Below are positions 8,775 through 15,397 of a stretch of 64,000 nt of DNA, in pieces. The stretch covers positions 102,086 to 166,085 of the forward strand of contig JAIQGL010000007.1 in the NCBI GenBank assembly GCA_020072585.1, read 5' to 3'. The notes below the pieces were generated by a model. The model saw only the letters and a program-made list of their open reading frames with translations, was not told the origin of the DNA and did not search any database. The position numbers and the translations under genes are program-made. How positions within the stretch are numbered: position 1 is the stretch's first letter; each line of letters begins with the position of its first letter. The DNA is from Terriglobia bacterium (GTDB lineage Bacteria; Acidobacteriota; Terriglobia; Terriglobales; Acidobacteriaceae).

Positions 8775-8888
8775 CGTCGCGGCGCCAGCCGCGGCGCCAC
8801 CGAGTATAGACGCCCCGCCTACTGCAAGCGCGCCACGCATCACAGCTCGACGATCAAGACCTTTCGATTTATCCTTGGGTTTTGACAT
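8583..8888 (-). CDS. Candidate RiPP precursor-like peptide with Tat-type N-terminus
   Basis: A 101-residue protein. Residues 1-38 look like a twin-arginine export signal: DRRAVM followed by the hydrophobic GALAVGGASILGG and small residues. From Met39 it matches the neighbouring 64-residue peptide in 41 of 63 positions, including NQLP, SQVRD, QLT, KAF.NTLV and the tail NMGCEVPTT. The start ATG at 8888 has AGGAG eight bases upstream, so the signal-bearing form is the one translated. A Tat signal would fit export after folding or modification in the cytoplasm. The radical SAM gene follows 83 bases downstream. The conserved C-terminal Gly-Cys tail may be the modified core, but this is inference; the protein could also be a small cofactor-binding subunit. 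Confidence 0.75.
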   Translation of the reverse strand: MSKPKDKSKGLDRRAVMRGALAVGGASILGGAAAGAATMPQTVVVAEREWARALARHIVNQLPEAISQVRDVQLTDTQILEIQKAFQNTLVTNMGCEVPTT

Positions 8889-8892
8889 TAAG

Positions 8893-8991
8893 TCACTCCT
8901 GAGAAAAATATTTGGCCACAGAGCTTAATCTTTCAACTTGTCGGTTATCAAGCCGGAATGAGATGCTGAGGCGTTTCTCGCCAACTTTCAT
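8893..8991 (-). pseudogene. Short remnant ORF beginning like the radical SAM gene
   Basis: A 32-codon frame between the two peptide genes. Its upstream GTGACAACC and first codons (M-K-V) match the start of the radical SAM gene at 8499, then diverge (GEKRLSISFRLDNRQVERL). It stops just before the start of the Tat-bearing peptide. The simplest reading is a leftover junction of the tandem duplication. Independent coding function cannot be excluded. Confidence 0.4.
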
Positions 8992-9263
8992 GGTTGTCAC
9001 TTGTTGGACTGCGACAGAACGGCGCTGACACATCGCAGGATAACTACACTCGCCCTGATGCATTGTGATCAACCAGTAGTTGTTACATCGCAGCCCATGT
9101 TGTTGACCAACGTATTCTCAAATGCTTTCCGTAGCTCATCAACCTGGTCGACGGTCAATTGGATGTCACGAACCTGGCTTACAGCCTGCGGTAGCTGGTT
9201 GGCTACGAATCTTGCCAGGGCTCTGCCCCACTCTTTCTCTACGGTAATGACAGCTTGAGGCAT
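8987..9263. repeat. Direct repeat, copy 2
   Basis: The partner of 8495-8774. The coding part, the spacer and the start of the downstream enzyme gene are all recognisable, so the duplication was larger than the peptide gene alone. Confidence 0.8.
9069..9263 (-). CDS. Candidate RiPP precursor-like peptide, cytoplasmic form
   Basis: A 64-residue peptide, MPQAVITVEKEWGRALARF at the start and NNMGCDVTTTG at the end. It is the first gene of the minus-strand run peptide, peptide, radical SAM enzyme. The start ATG at 9263 has a strong GGAGGAGG ribosome binding site, five bases away. It lacks the Tat-type extension of its paralogue at 8583-8888, with which it shares 41 of 63 residues. The amphipathic helical middle (residues 9-54) would serve as leader and the conserved C-terminal NMGC(D/E)V.TT as core. 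No match to the nitrile-hydratase or Nif11 leader families is apparent to me. It could alternatively be a small structural subunit. Confidence 0.75.
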   Translation of the reverse strand: MPQAVITVEKEWGRALARFVANQLPQAVSQVRDIQLTVDQVDELRKAFENTLVNNMGCDVTTTG

Positions 9264-9313
9264 GGGTTCCTCCTCCAAGTTTCATTAAAGCATTCTAAAA
9301 ATACAGCAGGGAG

Positions 9314-9342
9314 TATATACCCGACCCTTATACCCCTTTCAA
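9314..9342 (-). promoter_or_regulatory. Sigma-70-type promoter of the peptide operon
   Basis: Read on the minus strand, TTGAAA (9337-9342) and TATATA (9314-9319) are separated by exactly 17 bases. The predicted start would be near 9307, about 44 bases before the ATG at 9263. Nothing else in the 500-base divergent gap (9264-9764) looks coding. Confidence 0.65.
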
Positions 9343-9553
9343 GTGTTTTTAGGTGATTTAATTGTTCGCTCTGTTCAGGTTGTCCTCGGAAAACTCCGGC
9401 TTCCGCCGCCTGAAACCAGGGCTCGGCAAGGCCTCGTCGCAACCTTTCAAAAACCATCCTTCAAAAGCATTGAAAATGCTCTGTGATAGCTCAATTTTGT
9501 TGAAGGAATATCTTGAGATGGCCACATCAGTTCTGAGCTAGCAACGTAAGTTG

Positions 9554-9600
9554 TTGAAAAGATGTGGTTGAGCGCGATATAGGGATCGAACTTCAATCTA
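9554..9600. repeat. Degenerate copy of the tRNA-Lys 3' end
   Basis: This stretch aligns with 11240-11284, which covers the 3' end of the tRNA-Lys gene and its flank. TTGAAAAGATGTGG is identical, and TGAGCGCG, ATCGAA and CTTCAA also match. It lies in the same orientation as the intact gene 1.7 kb away, with the ATP-grasp gene between. Confidence 0.7.
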
Positions 9601-9764
9601 ACCGGTCCCAGAATGCATTGTTCCAACTGCGCGTGACCGGGTACGAAATCGAGTTGAACTGACACGCTGACTACATTCCGGCCACCGCCCAGCCTCTACA
9701 GCAACCCGGGGCGAATTGTCGGAGAGTCCCGCCGTGTTTGATTCGCTAATAGAAACATCCTCGA

Positions 9765-11105
9765 ATGAATCGAAAGAATGGTCTGGTATCATTAAGACTA
9801 TCTCACAATACATACCAGCGGTTGGTACGTCTGAACGCGGCCGCTCCAAGAGGATGGCAGGCGGTGGCAACCTCCTGTTTCGAAGTGCTGGTCATCGGCA
9901 ACTATCGGCAGACGCTGACCGTGATTCGTTCGCTTGCTCGCGCCAACTACAAGGTAATCCTCGGACGGTCTGAACCTGGTGTGTTCACGCAGTATTCGCG
10001 CTACATCGAGGAAATATGGGAGCACCCCGGCATCGATTGCCACAGCGAGGAGTTCCTGACGGCGCTTTCGACCTTCGCGAAATCGCGCAATGCACCTATT
10101 TGCATCTTCCCGGCCGGTGACAGCGAGGTGTCTGTGTTGGCGCGCCACTTCCCTGAGCTGCCTCCGGCGACAATGGCCGTCATGCCCAATCCCGCCACGG
10201 TTCTGACCTGTCTCAATAAGGTTACTTTCTATGAATTGGCAACCAGGCTGGGGCTTCCCGTGGCGGAATTTCAACTTGCCAAGTCCCTGCCGGAGCTCAT
10301 GGCTCAAGCCGAGGGCATTGGCTTTCCTTGTGTGGTGAAGCCCATCGGTCCGCTCACTGATTTTCGAGACCAGAAAGCGGTTATTTTGCACAAACACGAT
10401 GAACTCCCGCGCAAGCTGCCGTCGTGGCCTCCGGGGCATGCATCGCTCATCGTGCAGAAGTTTTCGAGCGGTCTTCGCCGCAACTGCCATTTCCTCGCCG
10501 ACCAAGGCGAGATCCTCGCTTACTTTGAGCAACGCGTGCTGCGCACCGACCGGCCGGACTACATGGGCTACGGAGTGGATGGTGACGCGGTTCCTCCGAC
10601 GCCTGCGCTGAAGAATCACACCGCCAAGCTCATCGCGGAGCTGGGATACTCGGGGCTGGGTTGCGTGCAATTTATCGTGGATGAGATACGAGGTACGACG
10701 TCTTTACTGGAACTCAACCCAAGGCTTGATGCAACATGCGCCATTCCTTACTATTGCGGTTACGATTTTCCTGCCATGGCTGTGGCACTCGCGGCATACC
10801 GCCGTCAGATCACCAGCAACCGCCCGGCGAATGATTCGATCTATCCACTTCGCCGTGGTGTCTGGACCTCGGGCGATCTGACAAAGCTGGGCCAGGATAT
10901 CAGGGCCCAACAGGTAAGCTGGGGCGAAGTTCCAGGCCGCCTGCTCCGAATTGCGCGCTCATTCTGCCTGGCGGATTTTCATCTTACCTGGAGCTGGCAC
11001 GACCCGCTGCCGACTTGTTACGTGTTCGCGAGGATGTTGCTGGCCGCGTTTCGCCGGATCGGAGATCTCGTCGATGTCGGAAGGCGGCAGGACCGCTCTC
11101 TTTGA
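9765..11105 (+). CDS. ATP-grasp family carboxylate-amine/thiol ligase
   Basis: An ATP-grasp enzyme of up to 446 residues. It has a preATP-grasp Rossmann start (CFEVLVIGNYRQTLTVIRSLARANYKV), the nucleotide lysine segment GFPCVVKPIG, and the metal-binding LLELNPRLDAT strand. The family activates a carboxylate as acyl-phosphate and joins it to an amine or similar nucleophile. The N-terminus is uncertain: ATG 9765 gives 33 extra residues, while GTG at 9864, with AAGAGGA about nine bases upstream, starts right at the fold and may be the true start. It is divergent from the peptide/radical SAM operon, and tRNA-Lys-derived repeats lie on both sides. A role in the peptide system (compare graspetide ligases) is only a suggestion. 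Confidence 0.8.
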   Translation: MNRKNGLVSLRLSHNTYQRLVRLNAAAPRGWQAVATSCFEVLVIGNYRQTLTVIRSLARANYKVILGRSEPGVFTQYSRYIEEIWEHPGIDCHSEEFLTALSTFAKSRNAPICIFPAGDSEVSVLARHFPELPPATMAVMPNPATVLTCLNKVTFYELATRLGLPVAEFQLAKSLPELMAQAEGIGFPCVVKPIGPLTDFRDQKAVILHKHDELPRKLPSWPPGHASLIVQKFSSGLRRNCHFLADQGEILAYFEQRVLRTDRPDYMGYGVDGDAVPPTPALKNHTAKLIAELGYSGLGCVQFIVDEIRGTTSLLELNPRLDATCAIPYYCGYDFPAMAVALAAYRRQITSNRPANDSIYPLRRGVWTSGDLTKLGQDIRAQQVSWGEVPGRLLRIARSFCLADFHLTWSWHDPLPTCYVFARMLLAAFRRIGDLVDVGRRQDRSL

Positions 11106-11239
11106 CGCCAACGTGGTGGCAAATTTTTCGCTCTTCCCGCGCTGGATTCATGTGGCGATGCTCGGCCTAGCTACAACTTTGTTTGAGTGAAGACACTCCG
11201 CAAAGGCCACAGTAGTTGCTCTGCCGAGACCGCAAGTCA

Positions 11240-11326
<87 letters not shown>

Positions 11327-11687
11327 ATTGCGATGGAAATGGAAAGAGGGGCATCAGGAAGACGCAATTAGTGTAACACAGACAAACGCCCTCCGGAACG
11401 CTCTGCCGCCAAGTATGCGGTCTCGCCACTTACCCTGATTTGCTCGCAGCATCTTCAACCCAATGAAGATTTCTGATCAGGACAACACGGGCTTCCGATT
11501 TTTGCCTTGGATTCAGCTTTCTACCAACGTGTGGCCGCGTTGCGTCGGCCGCTCAAAATCGGGTTGGGCATGTAAAGCAGAATTGCGTGAAGCAGCGAGA
11601 AAAGGAACGCAGCGCAGTTGTGAATGGTTAACCAAGGTTTAACAGTCTCTTCATCCGGCGTTAAAACGGCAGGCATATAAAATTGTC

Positions 11688-11768
11688 ATTCGCTTCATCA
11701 TGGAAGCGTTCGAACCAGATTCTCTCTCTAATCACTCCATGGGCCCGCGACCTCCGGGCCTTTTTTCG
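11688..11768 (+). ncRNA. Candidate small RNA ahead of an orphan terminator
   Basis: A -10-like TATAAA lies at 11676-11681. Then CGCTTC-ATCATG-GAAGCG can form a hairpin (11691-11708), and the terminator closes the unit at 11766. A transcript of about 80 bases would result. No good -35 box is seen, so the promoter is weak or uses another sigma factor. A short frame beginning at 11700 has no credible product. Confidence 0.35.
11742..11766 (+). terminator. Rho-independent terminator
   Basis: GGCCCG (11742-11747) pairs with CGGGCC (11755-11760) around a seven-base loop, followed at once by six T residues. Confidence 0.75.
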
Positions 11769-12071
11769 TGTCATGCTTTTCAGGCGTGCCTTCAGGCGCG
11801 GAAAATGCGGGCTGGGTCGGCCACTTTGATTGCGTCCTGCAAGAAGCCGCGTTTCAGGGCCTTAAGAAAAACCCGGCAACCGTCTCAATTTGTTCGGCAT
11901 AGGCCAAGCACAAATTATGAGCGCGCCTTCTCCGTTTTGCCTTTTGGCCTAGATTTGCACAAGTCCCTCATAATCAACTTGATACGACTCTAACATTTAA
12001 CCCATTTTATTTACATATATTTAACGTTCCATTCACGGGAATGAAATCTGCGATTGCTACAAAGGTAGTGC

Positions 12072-12878
12072 ATGGCAGATTGCTTCGATACCGTCATTAT
12101 TTCTGACCTGCACCTTGGTTCCGAGGTCAGCCAGGCCGGCGCTGCGCTGGCTTTCCTGCAATCGGCACGGTTCAAGCGGCTGATTCTGCTGGGTGACATC
12201 TTTGCTGACCTCAACTTCCGCCGCCTGACGAAAGAGCATTGGAAGTTTCTAGGACATATCCGCAAGCTCTCTAACCCGCGCCATGAAATTGAGGTCGTAT
12301 GGGTTGAGGGTAATCATGACCACGGGCTTACGGAAGTTATGTCGCATCTGGTCGGCGTGCCGGTGTACCAGGAATATGAGTGGCAGTATGACGGCAAACG
12401 GCATCTGGCCATCCATGGCCACCAGTTTGACAGCTTTGCCGTAGGCAATGCGTTTCTCAGCAAGGTGGGCAACTTCATTTTTCTGCAATTGCAGAAATTC
12501 GATTCCAAGAACAAACGGTTTGCCCGTTACCTGGACCGTCTTAACACAAGATGGTTGCGTCTTTCAGAACAGGTAGCGCATGGCGCGCTCAGTTACGCAA
12601 AACCTGGCAAGACTGAGCGCATTTTCTGCGGTCACACGCACGCCCCGCTGGCCCGCGAGCGCGACGGCGTGGAGTATTACAACTCGGGCGCATGGGTCGA
12701 TCAGCGATGCACTTACATCACGATCGGCCCGGAAGGAGTGGAGATCCATGACTACGTCCACGAAACTGACAATCGTGATCCCGGCGAAGAACGAATCCCG
12801 GCTTTTGCCGACGCTGCTGCAATCACTGTGCCGGCAGGACTATTCCCTGATGAGGTCTACGAAGGTATTCCTGGCTGA
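12072..12878 (+). CDS. Calcineurin-like metallophosphoesterase (LpxH-like)
   Basis: A 268-residue dimetal phosphoesterase. All family motifs are visible in order: SDLHLGS (residues 11-17), GDIFAD, GNHDHG, HGHQFD and GHTHAP. The arrangement resembles UDP-2,3-diacylglucosamine pyrophosphatase LpxH/LpxI-type enzymes of lipid A synthesis and related uncharacterised phosphoesterases, so a lipid A role is possible but not proved. The last ~43 residues, beyond IHDYV, look unstructured and are encoded in the same DNA as the N-terminus of the next gene. The following glycosyltransferase and glycosidase genes suggest a role in cell-envelope or glycolipid metabolism. Confidence 0.8.
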   Translation: MADCFDTVIISDLHLGSEVSQAGAALAFLQSARFKRLILLGDIFADLNFRRLTKEHWKFLGHIRKLSNPRHEIEVVWVEGNHDHGLTEVMSHLVGVPVYQEYEWQYDGKRHLAIHGHQFDSFAVGNAFLSKVGNFIFLQLQKFDSKNKRFARYLDRLNTRWLRLSEQVAHGALSYAKPGKTERIFCGHTHAPLARERDGVEYYNSGAWVDQRCTYITIGPEGVEIHDYVHETDNRDPGEERIPAFADAAAITVPAGLFPDEVYEGIPG

Positions 12879-13473
12879 TGCTGGATCGACCGACGGCACA
12901 CAGGAGCTGGCGATGTCTTTTGCCGGGCGGCTCGACATTGAAGTAATTCCTGGCGGACTGCCTTCTGTTGGACGCAACGCTGGAGCGCATCGCGCCACCA
13001 CGCCGTATGTGTTGTTCATCGACGCCGACATGGAGTTGAAAGATCCCACGCTGCTGCGTCGCGCCATGGAACTCGCTGGACGGCGCAGGCTCCACTGCGT
13101 TACGACGAACATATGGTGTTCACAGGGGAGCGCGCGCGACGGAATCCTCTATTTCCTTAACAATGTGGCGCAATACGGATCATTGCTGGTCAAGCCATTC
13201 AGCACCGGCATGTTCATGCTGTTTGAGAAAGAGACCTTTGTGCGGCTCGGCGGCTTTAATGAGGGCGCACTCTACGCGGAAGATTATCTGCTCAGCAAAA
13301 AGGTGCAAAACCGCAGGTTTGGGATTGTAAGCGGATGCATCCACACCACGAACCGCCGTTTCCGCAGCATGGGGCATTTGAAGATCGTTGGCATGTTCTT
13401 GAAAACAATGCTGAACTCCTGGAACGATAATTATTTTCTGCACGATCATGGATACTGGCGGCAAAAGGTCTAG
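12748..13473 (+). CDS. Family 2 glycosyltransferase
   Basis: A 241-residue GT-A fold glycosyltransferase. It starts with KLTIVIPAKNESRLLPTLLQ, has the nucleotide-sugar DAGSTDGT loop and the metal-binding DxD-type FIDADME, and later GGFNEGALYAEDYLL. The ATG at 12748 has GGAAGGAG nine bases upstream. This start lies 131 bases inside the phosphoesterase gene in another frame, a long overlap that implies translational coupling. A hydrophobic segment near the C-terminus (HLKIVGMFLKTMLNSW) may be a membrane contact. Donor and acceptor cannot be told. The glycosidase gene follows after 14 bases, so the three form one operon. Confidence 0.88.
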   Translation: MTTSTKLTIVIPAKNESRLLPTLLQSLCRQDYSLMRSTKVFLADAGSTDGTQELAMSFAGRLDIEVIPGGLPSVGRNAGAHRATTPYVLFIDADMELKDPTLLRRAMELAGRRRLHCVTTNIWCSQGSARDGILYFLNNVAQYGSLLVKPFSTGMFMLFEKETFVRLGGFNEGALYAEDYLLSKKVQNRRFGIVSGCIHTTNRRFRSMGHLKIVGMFLKTMLNSWNDNYFLHDHGYWRQKV

Positions 13474-13487
13474 AATCCAATTCAAGA

Positions 13488-14981
13488 ATGGACAAAGGAC
13501 CCAGCGATTCAGATTTTGTTGACCCCAGCTCCGCCTTCCCTGCTGACTTCGCCTGGGGCGTAGCTACGTCTTCTCATCAGGTGGAAGGCGGCAACTCAAA
13601 TAATCAATGGGCGGCGTGGGAAAAGCGCGGACGGATCAAGTCAAAAGATTGCGTTGGGCGTGCGTGTGACTGGTGGCGCGGCGCGGAACGGGACTTTGAC
13701 TTAGCCCGGTCTCTGGGCGTAAATGCGCTTAGGCTCTCCGTGGAGTGGAGCCGCATTGAGCCGGAAGAAGGCCAGTGGGATGACACTGCACTGGCGCGCT
13801 ATCGCCAGATGCTCAGGGCGCTGCGGGAGCGCGGCATGCGGCCGTTCGTCACGCTGCATCACTTTACTAACCCACAGTGGTTTGAAGCGAAGGGCGCTTT
13901 TGCCGCCGCAGAATCGGTTGCGCTCTTCCAGCGATTTACACAGCGCGTAGTGGCTGCGCTGGGAGAATTCTGCCATGACTGGGCGACCTTCAATGAGCCG
14001 AATGTCTATACTTCGCTGGGATATTTTCTGGGGGAGTTTCCTCCGGGGAAAAAAGGGCGCTTTCTGGAGGCAGCACAGGTCACGCGCAATCTTTGTCTGG
14101 CACACGCTGCTGCATATCGCACAATTCATTCATTGCAGGTGGATGCGAATGTCGGCTGGGCGCAGCACTATGTGGTATTCAAGCCGCGCCGGATGGAGTC
14201 AGCCCTTGACCGCTGGCTTTGCGGGTTCATTGACCGGCACTTCAATGACAATTTTGCCGAAGGTATCCGAAGCGGGCGCGCGCCGTTTCCCTTGAGCAAG
14301 TTTGGCTACAGACTGGAAGACGTGAAGGGCACCTGTGATTTTGTAGGAATCAACTATTACAGCCGCCTGCGCGTGGGCTTTCAGTCGAAAAGCCCAAGGA
14401 CGCTTTTCCTCCAGGTCTCAGTCCCACCGCACAAACCGCAGGGAGATTCCGGCATTGAAGTGCCTTATGGCGAGGTCTATCCGGAGGGATTGCGGCGGGC
14501 GGTGGAGCATTTTGCCGAATTCAAAAAGCCGGTCTACATTCTGGAGAATGGCGTGCCGGACCGCGAGGACCGGATTCGTCCGTGGGTGATTGAGTCGATT
14601 GTTGGACAGATGCGCGGACTGCTGGCGGAAGGAGTAGACCTGCGCGGCTACTTCCATTGGACGCTGGCGGACAACTTTGAATGGAATGAGGGCTGGCACC
14701 TTCGCTTTGGATTGTTTGAGCTTGATCCGGTAGCGCAAACGCGTACACCACGGCCAAGCGCACAGCTTTACGCGCGGGTGATACGAGAGAGCATGGGGTA
14801 CGGCGCCATGGCTGAGCCGTTCACGACGGCGGACGCAAGCAAGAATGGCTCTCATCGTCATTCAGCAGAGCATCAGTCAGCAAATCAGCAATCACCAAAC
14901 GGGCGCGGCGATCAGAAAGATGCAGGCTTGGAGCCATCGAGCGGGGCCACAGCCAAAAACGAGAGCGGCTCCGGCAAATAA
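13488..14981 (+). CDS. Family 1 glycoside hydrolase (beta-glucosidase-like)
   Basis: A 497-residue GH1 retaining beta-glycosidase. It begins with FPADFAWGVATSSHQVEGG. The acid/base glutamate is E170 in TFNEPN and the nucleophile E353 in YILENG; the subsite region GYFHWTLADNFEWNEGW is also present. Typical substrates are beta-glucosides or beta-galactosides; no signal peptide is seen, so it acts in the cytoplasm. The last ~60 residues are a polar tail rich in Ser, Asn, Gln and Gly, outside the TIM barrel. It is the third gene of the phosphoesterase/GT2 operon. Confidence 0.93.
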   Translation: MDKGPSDSDFVDPSSAFPADFAWGVATSSHQVEGGNSNNQWAAWEKRGRIKSKDCVGRACDWWRGAERDFDLARSLGVNALRLSVEWSRIEPEEGQWDDTALARYRQMLRALRERGMRPFVTLHHFTNPQWFEAKGAFAAAESVALFQRFTQRVVAALGEFCHDWATFNEPNVYTSLGYFLGEFPPGKKGRFLEAAQVTRNLCLAHAAAYRTIHSLQVDANVGWAQHYVVFKPRRMESALDRWLCGFIDRHFNDNFAEGIRSGRAPFPLSKFGYRLEDVKGTCDFVGINYYSRLRVGFQSKSPRTLFLQVSVPPHKPQGDSGIEVPYGEVYPEGLRRAVEHFAEFKKPVYILENGVPDREDRIRPWVIESIVGQMRGLLAEGVDLRGYFHWTLADNFEWNEGWHLRFGLFELDPVAQTRTPRPSAQLYARVIRESMGYGAMAEPFTTADASKNGSHRHSAEHQSANQQSPNGRGDQKDAGLEPSSGATAKNESGSGK

Positions 14982-14989
14982 ACTGCTAA

Positions 14990-15202
14990 TTATTCGCCGC
15001 CAGATGGACCGCGCGAACCGGCTGGATCGAGACGTGCCAGTTCCAGCAAAGCAAAACACTTGGCATCTTCTTTGCGCGCAGTTTCATGCAGAACAACAAC
15101 TTCTCCGGAACCTTGCTGCTGGATGATGCAGCGCCACAAATTGGGAGCTCCGGGGCTTTGCGGTTTGATTTGGGCCTGATACGGCGGTTGGACAATTCGC
15201 AT
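14990..15202 (-). CDS. Small conserved-looking protein, unknown function
   Basis: A 70-residue protein starting MRIVQPPYQAQIKPQSPG. A compact middle segment, LWRCIIQQQGSGEVVVLHE, reads as two beta strands, followed by a helix (EDAKCFALLELARL). The ATG at 15202 has an AGGGAGAG ribosome binding site; a TTG at 15271 would only add an unlikely leader. It is convergent with the glycosidase gene, eight bases away. I do not recognise a family. The good start and sensible secondary-structure pattern make it likely to be a gene. Confidence 0.55.
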   Translation of the reverse strand: MRIVQPPYQAQIKPQSPGAPNLWRCIIQQQGSGEVVVLHETARKEDAKCFALLELARLDPAGSRGPSGGE

Positions 15203-15397
15203 GTTCTCTCCCTGGGGGTAGATGGAGTGTACTTCTCCTTGGGTGGAACCCATTACACTCTTGTTGGGCAAGCCCGAATGTTAATAACATGTTAAAAAAT
15301 GGCTGCGCCTGTGGAATACGCGTACCTAATAAATTTCTGGAGCAGGCACGAATCACCGAACTAACAAAAAGACCAGGCACCCATTTTTGCGAGAAAA

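Larger units (their letters stand above)
11327..12071. other. Long gene-free gap with an orphan terminator
   Basis: No convincing protein gene is seen in these 745 bases. The one clear signal is the plus-strand terminator at 11742-11766, which has no upstream gene on its strand. The AT-richer stretch at 11990-12030 probably holds the promoter of the phosphoesterase gene. Confidence 0.6.

Noticed and set aside
9447..9665. Minus-strand frames in the peptide/ATP-grasp divergent gap
   Set aside because: They run through the tRNA-derived repeat and lack ribosome binding sites or family likeness.
11640..11730. A second tRNA, suggested by GTTCGAACC at 11708-11716
   Set aside because: No T stem, anticodon arm or acceptor stem can be formed around it.
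15086..15295. Plus-strand 69-codon frame near the glycosidase end
   Set aside because: It lies opposite the better-supported minus-strand gene 14990-15202, which has a strong ribosome binding site.
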